From the NCBI RefSeq assembly GCF_042850945.1, contig NZ_AP031496.1, positions 3,038,001 to 3,102,000 on the forward strand: 64,000 nt of DNA. Reading direction: 5' to 3'. The translations under genes and the position numbers were made by a program. The stretch comes from Halioxenophilus aromaticivorans (GTDB taxonomy: Bacteria; Pseudomonadota; Gammaproteobacteria; Pseudomonadales; Cellvibrionaceae). Under the pieces are notes generated by a model that worked only from the letters and a program-made list of their open reading frames with translations, was not told the origin of the DNA and ran no database searches. Position 1 is the stretch's first letter. Each line of letters opens with the position of its first letter. Positions 52,250 through 63,000 of this stretch are shown in pieces.

Positions 52250-53854
52250 CTATTGGCTACGCAACTCTTTGCGTAATACTTTACCCACGTTGGACTTTGG
52301 TAGATCTTCACAAAACTCGACTTTCTTAGGCACTTTATATGCTGTGAGGTTATCGCGTGCATAGCTGATAACGTCTTTGTCGGTGAGTGTTGCGTCTTTC
52401 TTAACCACAAAAACCTTAACGGCCTCACCACTTCTTGCATCAGGAACGCCAATAACAGCCGCTTCTAATACCTTGGGATGGGACACGATAACATCCTCAA
52501 CTTCCGCCGGATAGACGTTAAATCCAGACACCAAAATCATGTCTTTTTTTCTATCCACTATACGAATATAGCCTGCTTCATCGATAGTTGCGATGTCGCC
52601 TGTTGCAAACCAACCTTCGGCGTCGATATTTTTGGCCGTTTCTTCCGGCCGCTGCCAGTATCCTTCCATCACCTGGGGGCCACGAACCAACAATTCACCG
52701 GGCTCGTCAATGGCGGTTGCTTGGCCATTTTCATCCACGGTTTTAACTTCAGTGTGGGGTAAGGCTACGCCCACAGTGCCAGGCTTAATGGCATTAGCGT
52801 AGTTGGCACTGACCACCGGTGACGTTTCGGTAAGGCCATAACCTTCGTTAGGTGTGACACCGGTAATCTTTTGCCACAACTCTGCGGTATCTCGTGTCAG
52901 CGCCATACCGCCGGAAGAGGTGGTTCGCAATGCAGAAAAATCCAGAGACTTAAACTGCTCGTTGTTGCACAGTGCTTTAAATAATGTATCCAAACCCACA
53001 AAGCCGGTGAAACGAACCTTTTTAATCGCGCCCAGCAAGGCGGGAAGATCTCTTGGATTAGGAATCAGAATATTCAATGAGCCTCGGCTGAACAAAGACA
53101 CGCAATGGAAATTAAATGCGTAGATGTGATAAAGCGGTAAGGGCGCGATGTAGATCTCCTCGCCCTCTTTCATCACTTCTTCCAAGTGATCGACGATTTG
53201 CCCGCGGTTGGCGATCAAATTGCGATGGCTAAGCATGGCGCCTTTGGCGACGCCGGTTGTGCCCCCGGTGTATTGCAAAATGGCAATGTCTTCTGGGTTA
53301 GTAACCCCCGGCTTAAAAGTACTCGCCGCGCCAAGTTTTAAGGCATCCGTGAACGAGACGCGGTTTTCAAAGTTCACCTCGGGCACCATTTTCTTAATGC
53401 GCTTAACCACAAAATTTAGTAAATGGCGCTTTAAAAACGGATGCAGATCGGCAACCTCAGTAACGATGACGGTTTCCACCGGCGTATCTTTAACGACTTC
53501 GTTGGCTTCTTTGGCGATGTTTGCCAACACTAACAGTGCTTTAGCGCCGGAATCGTTTAGTTGGTGCTTTATTTCTCTATCGGTGTAAAGAGGATTAGTG
53601 TTGACGACGATCAGTCCAGCTTTTAAGGCGCCATACACTGCAATGGGATATTGCAGCAAGTTAGGCATTTGAATAGCAATACGATCACCGGGCTTTAGGT
53701 TGGTGTGATTCTGTAGATAGCTGGCAAACTGAGTTGTGTAGGTGTCGACTTCGGCAAACGTCAAAGTTTGCCCCATGCATGTAAACGCGGGTAGTTGGCT
53801 GTATTTTTTGCAAGTTTGATCAAATAGATCACAAAGATTTACGGCTTTTGCCAT
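52250..53854 (-). CDS. fadD: Long-chain acyl-CoA synthetase
   Basis: FadD activates fatty acids to acyl-CoA with ATP for beta-oxidation or lipid remodelling. The 534-residue sequence has the AMP-binding P-loop YTGGTTGVAKGAMLSH, the GYGLTETSP motif, TGDIATIDEAGYIRIVDRKKD and the C-terminal catalytic lysine in KSNVGKVLRKELR. It is about 30 residues shorter than E. coli FadD. An intrinsic terminator separates it from the upstream acyl-CoA dehydrogenase gene. Confidence 0.92.
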   Translation of the reverse strand: MAKAVNLCDLFDQTCKKYSQLPAFTCMGQTLTFAEVDTYTTQFASYLQNHTNLKPGDRIAIQMPNLLQYPIAVYGALKAGLIVVNTNPLYTDREIKHQLNDSGAKALLVLANIAKEANEVVKDTPVETVIVTEVADLHPFLKRHLLNFVVKRIKKMVPEVNFENRVSFTDALKLGAASTFKPGVTNPEDIAILQYTGGTTGVAKGAMLSHRNLIANRGQIVDHLEEVMKEGEEIYIAPLPLYHIYAFNFHCVSLFSRGSLNILIPNPRDLPALLGAIKKVRFTGFVGLDTLFKALCNNEQFKSLDFSALRTTSSGGMALTRDTAELWQKITGVTPNEGYGLTETSPVVSANYANAIKPGTVGVALPHTEVKTVDENGQATAIDEPGELLVRGPQVMEGYWQRPEETAKNIDAEGWFATGDIATIDEAGYIRIVDRKKDMILVSGFNVYPAEVEDVIVSHPKVLEAAVIGVPDARSGEAVKVFVVKKDATLTDKDVISYARDNLTAYKVPKKVEFCEDLPKSNVGKVLRKELRSQ

Positions 53855-53913
53855 GGGGGATTCCTGTTGTTTTTATAGTAGGCCTAGTGCTCTTGTGCGC
53901 AGTGCTTCGCTGT

Positions 53914-53945
53914 TAAAAACGCGGCCTCATCAGAGGCCGCAAAAA
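53914..53945 (-). terminator. Strong terminator after the acyl-CoA dehydrogenase gene
   Basis: GCGGCCTC and GAGGCCGC (53921-53940) pair perfectly around ATCA. On the minus strand this is followed by a run of five U (53915-53919). The A-run on the other side would give little effect on the plus strand. Confidence 0.8.
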
Positions 53946-53948
53946 GTA

Positions 53949-55745
53949 TTAAAAGCTGAATTGATCACTGCTCAGCGCCATCAGATTGCCAACGCCTGAC
54001 TTTATACAATCGTGATGGGTGCGCGTGCGCGGCAAGATGCGCTGGAAGTAAAACTGCGCAGTCGCTAGTTTAGCTTTATAGAAATCCGCATCACCATCGC
54101 CACTGTCCAGCTTCTGCTGTGCGGTTTCCGCCGCTAACGCCCAGAAGTAGGCCAACGCAATGTAGCCGGAGTACATCAAGTAATCCACCGACGCCGCGCC
54201 CACCTCGTCAGCGTTTTCCAATGCTGTGAGCCCAATGTGCATGGTTAGCTCACCCCACTCTTTGTTGTGGCTAGTCAGCGGCTCAACAAATTCTTTCAAG
54301 CTCTCGTTGTCAACGTTAGCTTGGCAGAACTTGTAAATCAGTTTGGTAAACACCTTCAGGGTTTCTCCCTGGGTGCCCAATACTTTGCGGCCAAGTAAAT
54401 CCAATGCCTGAACGCCGGTGGTACCCTCATAGAGCATAGCAATGCGACTATCGCGCATGTTTTGTTCTACGCCCCATTCGCGGATGTACCCGTGGCCACC
54501 AAAACACTGCATCGCAAGGCTCGAAGCCTCAAAGCCAGTTTCGGTCATAAAGGCTTTGGCGATGGGCGTTAATAAGCTCAGTAGCTGATCAGCGTGAGCT
54601 TTGGCGGCGTCGTCAGTACTGTACTTAGTCACATCCAATTGCTGCGCCGCGAAATAAGCCAGCATTCTACCGCCCTCAGCCAGCGCCTTTTGTGTAAGCA
54701 GCATGCGACGTACATCGGGGTGAACGATAATCGGGTCGGCTGGCCCCTCTGGGTTTTTGGCCCCCGTTAACGAGCGCATTTGTAAACGCTCACGAGCGTA
54801 GTCCAAAGACTTTTGGTAGCCCAGTTCCGTGTGCGCCAAACCTTGTAATGCGGTACCCAGGCGAGCGGTGTTCATAAAGGTGAACATGCAAGCGAGACCT
54901 TTATTAGCCTGGCCGATGAGATAGCCGGTGGCACCGTCGAAATTCAACACACAGGTGGCGTTGCCGTGGATGCCCATTTTTTCTTCCAGGGCGCCGCAAT
55001 TGACCGCATTGCGCTCGCCCACCTGACCGTCTTCTTTAGCCAAAAACTTAGGCACTATAAAGAGTGAAATGCCTTTAGTGCCGGCCGGTGCATCGGGCAA
55101 TCGCGCCAAGACGATATGCACGATGTTATCGGACATGTCGTGCTCGCCGGCAGAAATGAATATCTTGGTGCCAGTAAGGCTGTAGGAGCCGTCAGCCTGA
55201 GGCTCAGCTTTGGTACGCAACATGCCCAAGTCAGTGCCACAGTGAGGCTCTGTTAAACACATGGTGCCGGTCCACTGCCCCGAAACTAAAGGTGGTAAAT
55301 AGGTGGCTTTTTGCTCGTCTGTGCCATGGGTAAACAGTGTCTCCATACAGCCATGGGACAGGCCCGGATACATACCCCAAGCCCAGTTGGCGCTGCCCAC
55401 GATTTCATTGAGCACGGTACCCAAAGAGCTGGGTAGACCCTGCCCGCCGAATTCTTCGTGATGAGTCATGGATGGCCAACCAGCTTCAATAAACTGCTGA
55501 TACGCTTCTTTAAAGCCGGTCGGCGTTGTGACGACACCATCGTCCCATTTACAACCTTCTTGGTCGCCAACAGCGTTTAAGGGCACTAATACATTTTCAG
55601 CGAATTTCGCGGCTTGCTCGATGACCGACTCAGTGGTTTCTTGGTCGATCATGTCCAATTGATTTTTGGCGTAGTGATCGGCGTATTTGAGCACGTCAAA
55701 CAGTGCAAAATTGATGTCTTTAAGTGGTGCACGATAATCTGCCAT
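53949..55745 (-). CDS. Acyl-CoA dehydrogenase, large (DmdC/FadE5-like) type
   Basis: The 598-residue flavoprotein oxidises acyl-CoA to enoyl-CoA. It is larger than classical ~390-residue enzymes and carries an extra C-terminal helical domain after about residue 470. Motifs include MCLTEPHCGTDLGM, KIFISAGEHDM, and MLYEGTTGVQALDLLGRK, which holds the catalytic glutamate in this subfamily. Related proteins act on long-chain fatty acids or on 3-methylmercaptopropionyl-CoA; the substrate here is not clear. It is upstream of the acyl-CoA synthetase gene, suggesting a fatty-acid role. Confidence 0.9.
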   Translation of the reverse strand: MADYRAPLKDINFALFDVLKYADHYAKNQLDMIDQETTESVIEQAAKFAENVLVPLNAVGDQEGCKWDDGVVTTPTGFKEAYQQFIEAGWPSMTHHEEFGGQGLPSSLGTVLNEIVGSANWAWGMYPGLSHGCMETLFTHGTDEQKATYLPPLVSGQWTGTMCLTEPHCGTDLGMLRTKAEPQADGSYSLTGTKIFISAGEHDMSDNIVHIVLARLPDAPAGTKGISLFIVPKFLAKEDGQVGERNAVNCGALEEKMGIHGNATCVLNFDGATGYLIGQANKGLACMFTFMNTARLGTALQGLAHTELGYQKSLDYARERLQMRSLTGAKNPEGPADPIIVHPDVRRMLLTQKALAEGGRMLAYFAAQQLDVTKYSTDDAAKAHADQLLSLLTPIAKAFMTETGFEASSLAMQCFGGHGYIREWGVEQNMRDSRIAMLYEGTTGVQALDLLGRKVLGTQGETLKVFTKLIYKFCQANVDNESLKEFVEPLTSHNKEWGELTMHIGLTALENADEVGAASVDYLMYSGYIALAYFWALAAETAQQKLDSGDGDADFYKAKLATAQFYFQRILPRTRTHHDCIKSGVGNLMALSSDQFSF

Positions 55746-56042
55746 TGCTTCCTCTCTAACATTTTACATTCCGCTGCTCTAGCTACGGATGTTTGTCATT
55801 GTCGTTAATGTTGCTGATGACGCCGGAACCCATTGTATTGTACGCAACACTGCGCCTGTCGGTTTGTGATTCAAACGACACTGTAAAGTTTCAATTAAGG
55901 AACAGGTCATCATTACTAGAAATTCTAGCACCCTTGATATGGGACATCGCTTGCAGGGATGACCAGTATTTGCGTAAAAGTAACGCTTAGTAAGCCAAAA
56001 TGTCATTGCGCGGGAACGTTGGCTTGGGCGTTGGCGCTTTTG
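55746..56042. other. Intergenic region upstream of the acyl-CoA dehydrogenase gene
   Basis: No coding frame with support. Two dyads are visible: GTTTG-TGATT-CAAAC at 55862-55876 and the 13-base palindrome CTAGAAATTCTAG at 55916-55928. They are possible operators for the minus-strand dehydrogenase gene. Confidence 0.4.
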
Positions 56043-56270
56043 TCATTGAGAATGGTCTTTTTTGGCCTTCCTGATAAGGATCAAAATAAAGCCAATAGCC
56101 CCGGCGGATATTAAGATTAGTGCTAAAAAAGCGATGCATATAACGAGAAATGACGCCACTTCAGCCGCCGGCACACCCCAGCCATAGATCGCCAACGCCA
56201 AAAACGACAAACCTGCGATAACGCCCACAATGACGGTGCTGCGGCGTTTTAGTTTACGATTAAACAACAT
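56043..56270 (-). CDS. Small two-helix membrane protein
   Basis: The 75-residue protein has a basic N-terminus (FNRKLKRRS), a first hydrophobic segment (VIVGVIAGLSFLALAIYGWG), a second (VASFLVICIAFLALILISAGAIGFILILI) and a basic C-terminal tail (RKAKKDHSQ). The charge pattern predicts both ends in the cytoplasm. No family is recognised. It lies 30 bases after the next small gene on the same strand. Confidence 0.65.
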   Translation of the reverse strand: MLFNRKLKRRSTVIVGVIAGLSFLALAIYGWGVPAAEVASFLVICIAFLALILISAGAIGFILILIRKAKKDHSQ

Positions 56271-56300
56271 AGGATTGCCCTTTACAGCCCAAACTCAGCA

Positions 56301-56705
56301 TTACAAACTGCCCTCTCTGGACCACTCACATTGGACTCGGATATCGTCACTGCCAGGCACATGAAATGCGCCATCAGTTTCCCAAGTAAATGTGTGGGTG
56401 CCGGATATGACCGTATCCAAGTGAACCTTAGCAGAGACCCAGTACATGCGTTGCAGGAGCTTCTCGAAGTGACTGATCCAACTCTCCCACTCGTACTCAA
56501 TACCTTTATAGGAGGCTCCGAAATGCACGACTTGGCTGAAGTTGATGGTGTTATCGTCGGGCAACGAAAACATTTCCTGTGATAAAAAAGGCCACTCCTG
56601 CACTGACGGCAAGGCTAGCATGGCCTGTCGGTTGGTCTGAATTCGGTCGGCATCGCCCTCACACTCATCGATAATAAAGCCATAAACCAAAGATTCGTAA
56701 TTCAA
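56301..56705 (-). CDS. Hypothetical protein, possibly horizontally acquired
   Basis: The 134-residue protein starts MNYESLVYGFIIDECEGD and is rich in acidic and aromatic residues (EYEWESWISHFEKLLQRMYW, HTFTWETDGAFHV). No family is recognised. Its small acidic Trp-rich character resembles immunity proteins of polymorphic toxins, but no toxin gene is adjacent, so this is weak inference. Placement beside the smc-zipA-ligA cluster, which is otherwise conserved, suggests a local insertion. Confidence 0.6.
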   Translation of the reverse strand: MNYESLVYGFIIDECEGDADRIQTNRQAMLALPSVQEWPFLSQEMFSLPDDNTINFSQVVHFGASYKGIEYEWESWISHFEKLLQRMYWVSAKVHLDTVISGTHTFTWETDGAFHVPGSDDIRVQCEWSREGSL

Positions 56706-56749
56706 ACTATTCCCCTAAGGTGTGAACTGCTGGATAACCAGGACGCAGC

Positions 56750-58792
56750 CTAGCCGATACCGTGTTGCTTAAGAAAAGCAATAAATTGCTCTTCATCAAT
56801 GACCTCAACGCCCAAATCTTGAGCTTTGGTGAGTTTTGAACCCGCACCAGGGCCGGCCACAACACAATGTGTTTTCTTTGAAACACTGCCCGCCACCTTG
56901 GCACCCAAGGATTGTAAATGCGCCTTTGCTTCATCGCGGCTGTAAGATTCCAATGAGCCAGTAACCACATAGGTTAATCCAGCCAAGGGTAATTCTTCGG
57001 GCTGTTTGGGCTCGGATTCACTCCAGGTAACGCCGGCGTCTTTTAAGGCAGCCACCAACGCAAGGTGATCCTTTTGCGCGAACCATTCAGCGATAAAATG
57101 TGCCACCACCGGGCCGATGTCGGGAATAGATTGCAAGCTTTCTTCATCCGCCGTGATCAGCGCATCTAGGGTGCCCAATGCGGCTTCCAAACTGCGCGAA
57201 GTAGCCTCCCCCACCTCTCGGATGCCCAGCGAATAAATTAATTTAGCCAGGGTGGTTTGTTTACTGCGTTCGATGGCGGTTACTAAATTCTGCGCGGATT
57301 TTGCACCCATGCGCTCTAAGCCCGCAACATCATCGGTGGTCAACCCATAGAGGTCTTCAACGCTTTTAATCAGGCCTTTATCAACCAATGCCTCGACCAA
57401 TTTATCACCGAGGCCTTCGATATCCATGGCTTTGCGAGACGCGTAGTGCTTAATGGATTCTTTGCGTTGGGCGGGGCAAACCAGACCGCCGGTGCAGCGC
57501 GCAACGGCCTCACCCGGCGTGGTTTCTACCGGTGAGTCACACACCGGGCAACTGGCCGGGAAAAGAATTTCTGCGGCGTTTTTGGGTCGCTTTTCAGCTA
57601 CCACGGAAACGACTTGGGGGATGACGTCGCCGGCCCGACGAATCACTACGCTATCGCCAACCATAACGCCCAACCGTTCTATTTCATCTCGATTGTGCAA
57701 GGTTGCGTTGGACACTGTAACGCCACCCACGAATACCGGTTCAAGCCTAGCCACAGGGGTTACCGCGCCGGTTCTGCCGACTTGGAATTCAACGCCTTTG
57801 AGCACCGTCATTTGCTCTTGGGCTGGGAATTTATAGGCGATAGCCCATCGCGGCGCCCTAGAGACAAAACCCAACTGTTGCTGCAGTTCTAGGGAGTTGA
57901 CCTTAAAAACGATACCGTCGATGTCGTAGGGCAAATAATCACGCTGCTCACCCAATTTACTGTGGTAGTCAATACACTCCTGCGCACCTTGGGCCGACGC
58001 CATGTATCGATTGATACGAAAACCCCATTGGTTGAGTTGTTCCAGTACGCGAGTGTGGGTGTTGGGAAGCGTGCCGCCTTCCACAACGCCAACGCTGTAG
58101 GCACACATTTCCAACGGGCGAGTTGCGGTAATGTTACTGTCGAGAACTCGCAGGCTGCCGGCTGCGGCGTTACGCGGATTGACAAATACTTTACCGCCCT
58201 CGGCGCGGGCTTGTTCATTGATCGCATCAAAGCCTTGCTTGAGCATGTAAATTTCGCCCCGCACTTCCAGCAACTCAGGGATTGCTTCGCCGCGTAATTT
58301 AAGCGGAATAGACTTAATGGTTCTCACATTTTGAGTGATGTCTTCGCCGGTTTGGCCATCGCCTCGGGTTGCCCCCCTGATCAAAATGCCGTGCTCATAC
58401 ATCAAACTCACGGCAATTCCATCTAGCTTGGGCTCACAGGCGTACTCAACCGTATCGTCGATCTTTAAACGCTCTTTTATTCGGCGGTCAAAATCCAGTA
58501 AATCCTGGTCGCTGAAGGCGTTGTCCAAGGACAACATGGGCATACGGTGCTGCACGCTGTCGAAGGCTGATAACGGCGCTGCCCCTACTCTTTGAGTGGG
58601 CGATTCAGGTGAGACGAATTCTGGGTGATCCTGCTCTAGTTGCTTCAGCTCTTGAAAGAGTTTGTCGTACTGCGCATCGGGCACACTTGGGTCGTCCATC
58701 ACATAATATTGATAGCTGTACTGATCCAGCGTCGTGCGCAGCATCTCAACACGTTGTGCGATGGCAGATTTATCCATGGGTGTTGCGTCCAA
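56750..58792 (-). CDS. ligA: NAD-dependent DNA ligase
   Basis: LigA seals nicks with NAD as adenylyl donor during replication and repair. The 680-residue protein has the Ia domain, the active-site lysine K122 in CEPKLDGIAVSL, an OB fold, a four-Cys zinc finger (CPVCDSP ... RCTGGLVCPAQ), helix-hairpin-helix repeats, and a C-terminal BRCT domain starting around residue 600 (LAGLTYVVTGSLESYSR). An ATG five codons later is an alternative start. It is third in the smc-zipA-ligA order seen in pseudomonads. Confidence 0.97.
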   Translation of the reverse strand: MDATPMDKSAIAQRVEMLRTTLDQYSYQYYVMDDPSVPDAQYDKLFQELKQLEQDHPEFVSPESPTQRVGAAPLSAFDSVQHRMPMLSLDNAFSDQDLLDFDRRIKERLKIDDTVEYACEPKLDGIAVSLMYEHGILIRGATRGDGQTGEDITQNVRTIKSIPLKLRGEAIPELLEVRGEIYMLKQGFDAINEQARAEGGKVFVNPRNAAAGSLRVLDSNITATRPLEMCAYSVGVVEGGTLPNTHTRVLEQLNQWGFRINRYMASAQGAQECIDYHSKLGEQRDYLPYDIDGIVFKVNSLELQQQLGFVSRAPRWAIAYKFPAQEQMTVLKGVEFQVGRTGAVTPVARLEPVFVGGVTVSNATLHNRDEIERLGVMVGDSVVIRRAGDVIPQVVSVVAEKRPKNAAEILFPASCPVCDSPVETTPGEAVARCTGGLVCPAQRKESIKHYASRKAMDIEGLGDKLVEALVDKGLIKSVEDLYGLTTDDVAGLERMGAKSAQNLVTAIERSKQTTLAKLIYSLGIREVGEATSRSLEAALGTLDALITADEESLQSIPDIGPVVAHFIAEWFAQKDHLALVAALKDAGVTWSESEPKQPEELPLAGLTYVVTGSLESYSRDEAKAHLQSLGAKVAGSVSKKTHCVVAGPGAGSKLTKAQDLGVEVIDEEQFIAFLKQHGIG

Positions 58793-58841
58793 ACAAAAGG
58801 TTTAACTGAAAATTTTTAAATAAAAGTGGCTAACGAATAGC

Positions 58842-58867
58842 ACAACACCGACCAAGGCCGGTGTTGT
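58842..58867. terminator. Hairpin between zipA and ligA
   Basis: ACAACACCG and CGGTGTTGT form a perfect nine-base-pair stem with an eight-base loop in the 100-base gap. No T-tract follows on either strand, so it is more likely an attenuation or mRNA-stability element than a full terminator. Confidence 0.35.
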
Positions 58868-58892
58868 TAGGCTGAAAAAGCAAAATGCTCAA

Positions 58893-59981
58893 TCAATGTT
58901 TTAATCGATTTAATTCAAAATCTCGGATGCGTTGCCGGTAATGCTCTACCGTCTGCGACGTTAACACGTTGCGTTGTTCGTCTTTTAATTCTCCGCCCAG
59001 GCTGTCCGCTAAATAATCCGCGGTGCCGTAAAACAATTCAAAGGCATCCATGCTGCGAGCATCGCAAGGCAGGGTAAGAAACAGACTTACGCCAGGCGTT
59101 TTAAAATCTCGCATAGATTCTAATTGGAAGGTTCCAGGCATTACGATATTGGCCATACTGAATACGATGGGACCACTGCCATCCATACGATGGTGGCGAT
59201 GGAAGATGTTCATTTCACCCAAGCGCAAACCCGCTTCTACGGCCAAATCCAACAAATCGCTGCCGGCAAAGTAGAATCCCTTCGGCGCCATAATGTTAAT
59301 GACAAAAACTTCTTCTGGCTCAATCACAGATTCTGCTTGACTGTAATCGATCTTTGGTTCGGCCGAAGCGGTAGTACCGGCTGGAGCACTGTCCGTATCG
59401 TCTTGCTCAGTCAAATCCAGTTGCTGCGGCTCAGTTGTCACCTCGCTGGTGCTAACAGGCTGCCCTTTATCAACTTGCGTTACCTCGTCATCTTCCCAGG
59501 TGTCGGATGACATGGTCGGCTCGTCGTCGGCGCTGGTTTCTTCCTGGTAGAATTCGGTGACCTCCGGGTCGCTATCTGCGTCAGCTCCGATGTCATCTAG
59601 GTTGCCGAGTGAGGGCTCCTGGGGCAGAGGACGGCGCTCGTGTTTGGGTTCCGCTACCGAGTCCATGAGCATTGGAACGGATTCATCAAGGTTTAGTGCG
59701 ACCTGTTCGGGAATACGGAAGCCCTTGGTGGTTTTGCTGGCTGCATAGGCTTCCTTAACTGAATTGTTCAGTTTTTCGGCTTCGCTTTCGTCGCGCTTAC
59801 TGACCACGCGAGCGCCACCCTTGGGCAGTTCGCTACCGTAGGTTTGGGGTTCGTAATGATCATCGCCTTGCTTACTGGATGACCGAATTGAATCGGCGCG
59901 GCTGTGGCGCATACGACGAATACCGTCTAACACCACTGCCAATATTGCTATGCCAATGATAATGGTGAGCCACTCGCGCAT
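58893..59981 (-). CDS. zipA: Cell division protein ZipA
   Basis: ZipA anchors FtsZ to the inner membrane. I place the start at ATG 59979-59981 (362 residues, MREWLTIIIGIAI), giving the usual N-terminal anchor; a start at 59996 with GAGAGG upstream would add five residues and is a real alternative. After the membrane segment (about 4-20) is a basic stretch, then a long acidic, Pro/Glu/Asp-rich linker (about 75-220), and the C-terminal FtsZ-binding domain (about 225-355, beginning VFVINIMAPKGFYFAGSDLLDL). It sits between smc and ligA. Confidence 0.93.
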   Translation of the reverse strand: MREWLTIIIGIAILAVVLDGIRRMRHSRADSIRSSSKQGDDHYEPQTYGSELPKGGARVVSKRDESEAEKLNNSVKEAYAASKTTKGFRIPEQVALNLDESVPMLMDSVAEPKHERRPLPQEPSLGNLDDIGADADSDPEVTEFYQEETSADDEPTMSSDTWEDDEVTQVDKGQPVSTSEVTTEPQQLDLTEQDDTDSAPAGTTASAEPKIDYSQAESVIEPEEVFVINIMAPKGFYFAGSDLLDLAVEAGLRLGEMNIFHRHHRMDGSGPIVFSMANIVMPGTFQLESMRDFKTPGVSLFLTLPCDARSMDAFELFYGTADYLADSLGGELKDEQRNVLTSQTVEHYRQRIRDFELNRLKH

Positions 59982-60029
59982 GGCGAACTCTTCCATAAAG
60001 CCTCTCTTTTAGTTGGTTAGCGGGCAGAA

Positions 60030-63000
60030 CTAGCTGGCTGCCAGTTCCGCTGCTTCTTCTACATCCACTGTTACCATACGAGACACGCCTGGCTCGTGCA
60101 TCGTAACCCCCAATAGGTTTTGCGCCATCTCCATAGCACCCTTATTGTGGGTAATGTATATAAATTGCACGTGCTCGCTCATCTCTTCCACCATACGCGC
60201 GTAACGGCCGACGTTAGCGTCATCCAGTGGAGCGTCAACCTCATCCAGCATGCAGAACGGTGCCGGATTGAGCCGGAAAATACTGAATACCAACGCAATG
60301 GCAGTCAGTGCTTTTTCTCCGCCTGACAGCAAATGAATGGTGCTATTTCGTTTTCCCGGTGGCCGCGCCATGATGGCGATACCTGTATCGAGTAAATCCT
60401 CGCCGGTGAGTTCCAGATAGGCGTGACCACCACCGAAGACTTTCGGAAACAGCTCTTGTAACCCGGAATTCACCTGATCAAATGTTTCTTTGAATCGAGT
60501 ACGAGTTTCTTTGTCGATGCGCCGAATGGCGTTTTCCAGCATGTCCAAGGCTTCACGTAGATCTGCATCCTGCCGATCCAAATATTGCTTTCGCTCAGAC
60601 TCTGCTTTGTATTCGTCAATCGCAGCCAGGTTGATGGCACCGAGGCGTTTGATTCGCTCATCTAACTTGGTAATTTCTTCACTTAAGCTGTCTTCGGTGG
60701 CGTCTTGGTCCAGCTCTTCCAAAACCGTCTCTAGAGTGAAGTCGTCGTTTTGCAGCAACTCCAAGGCGTTTTGCCGCTTGGTTTCCAGCTCACGCGCATT
60801 TAGGCGAGAGCCCTCCAATTTGGTTCGAATCTCGTTGGTGCTTTGCTCAATTTTGCTGCGTTTTTGCTCCAGCTCGCGCAAACCATGTTCAATTGCTTGT
60901 ACCGCTGTCCGAGCCTTAGTTAGTTCCGCTTCCACGCTCAGGCGTTTTTCCAGTAATGCTTCTAACTCGGATTTCTGATCGTCGCCTGGATCCTGGGTTT
61001 GCTCTAAACTCTCCAGTAATAAAGCCTGTCGCTCTTTGGCACGAGCATGCTGTTGCTCGGTACGGGTCAGCGCTGAACGGATAGAGTCGATTTGGGTTTT
61101 TAAGCTCTGATTGGCGATGGCCAACTGATGCGCACGATCTTTGTCTTCACGGGCTTTAATGCGAGCGTTTTCCAGTGTTTGACGGATGTTATCGCGTTCC
61201 GTTAGCAATTCATCTCGCTTGCCGGAGTCGTTTTCCATGGCCTCGATGGCGTCTTCGAGGATGGCACGGGCATCGGCTAGATTTTTCGCTTCTTGGTTTT
61301 GTTGTGTCAGCCCTTCGTTAATTTCGGCTTCCAACCGCTCACGGCGGGCCAGTGTTTGCTCAATTTGCACACGCTGAGCGCTGAGTTTAGAACTCAGCTC
61401 GCTGAATTGGCGGTTGTGCTGGTCGAGCTCTCGCCGAGCATCCTCTCGCTGGGCCTGCAGCGATTTCTGATCAGCCAGGGTCGATTCAAGCTCTTCGGAA
61501 AGTGCCTCTGCTTGCTCTTGATCTTGCTCGATCTGAGCGGCCAGCACCTCCAACTCTTGTTGCCGCGCTAACACGCCGGCGGCAGCGTTCTGCTCTTTTT
61601 GTGCTCGCACCCAGCCTGGGCCAAACCATAAGCCATCCGATGTGATGACAGATTGGTGCGCCGACAAGGACGCACGCTTGGCCAATGCCGCAGCCACCGA
61701 GTCCGCAACGAATACGGAAGCCAACAACGACTGTGCCGCGCCAGCGCCGGACACGAAGTTGGCCAGTGTGTCGTCAACATCGGCCACCACTGAAGCATTT
61801 GTGTCGAGTAATGTAACGCTGCCTTCGGTGATGGAGCCCAAGCTTTGTGCCAGCTCATCAAAGCGGTCTGTGGCTACTGCTTGTAAGTCTCCACCCAGCA
61901 CGGTCTCTACCGCTTTGTCCCAGCCGTCGCTAACTTGTAGTTGCTCTGCCAATTTGGGGGAGTTGCGCAAGTCGTGTTGGTCTAGCCAGGCGTCGACAAC
62001 ATCACTTTGCTCACTGAGCGCCGCCTGCTGTAATGCTTCCAATGACGCTAGCCGGCCTTTTTGCGTCTGTAAGCGCCCTCTTACATCATCGAGTTGATTG
62101 CGCAGCTCTTCCACTCGCTGCTGCTTGCCAATCACCGATTCAGCTTTGGCGTCGCCCAGCTCACGCAATTGCTCGCCCACTAATTCAAGCTCTGCCAACT
62201 GCTCCTGTAGCAGCGCAAGTCCTTCTTCTCCTTCCACCGAACCTAGGGAAACTTGTTCTTGACGCAGCCGCTCAATGCGCTGGTTAAGGCGAGTTTGCAC
62301 TTGCTCTAAATGCTGTATGCGCGATTGCTGCACCTCGGCCTTCTGGCGAGGTTCGGCTGCGGTTTGGTTGAACTCGTCCCAGCGTGTTTGCCAGGTACGC
62401 ATGCCTTCTTCGGCGTTAATAAGAATCTCGCTGGACTCCTCTTCCGCCACCTGCAGCATTTCTAGCTCAGGCTCAATTTCGAGCAATTCGGCAAACAGCT
62501 GCTCTGCTTTTTCGCTGTCTATCTGCAGCAGCTCTTCGGTTTCTTTAAACTCCTGCTGAGCTTGTTGGAAATCCACCTGTAACTGGCGTTTGCGCTCTTC
62601 GTTATGGTGGATGTTTTGTTCAATGCGGGTGATATCGTTACCTAGAGCATAGAACCGGCTTTGCACCTCATTGAAGCCCTCGCCTGCCTCGGTGTGCTGC
62701 ACGCGTAGACGTTCGATCTCGGTATCGTTACTCACCTGTTCGGTGACGAAGCTCTCTACCTTGAGCTCTAGCTCCGTGATTTCGGCGCTTTTTAGGCCGG
62801 CTTGTTCATCCAGCTTCTTATAGCGCAGGGCCTGCAACCAGGATTTCACTTGGCGCTCCAGCTCCTTGTACTGGGAGTAGCGTTCGGCTGCTTGGGCCTG
62901 ACGCTCTAAACGAGACAGCTGCCTATCCAGCTCTTCACGAATATCGGTTAGACGCTCAAGGTTTTCTTGGGTACGTCGCATGCGATTTTCAGTGTCGCGG

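Noticed and set aside
55862..55876. PsrA/FadR-type operator upstream of the acyl-CoA dehydrogenase gene
   Set aside because: The half-sites GTTTG and CAAAC point outward relative to the PsrA consensus, so the match is not convincing.
55779..56006. 75-codon frame in the gap before the acyl-CoA dehydrogenase gene
   Set aside because: No ribosome site, and it crosses dyads that are better read as control sites.
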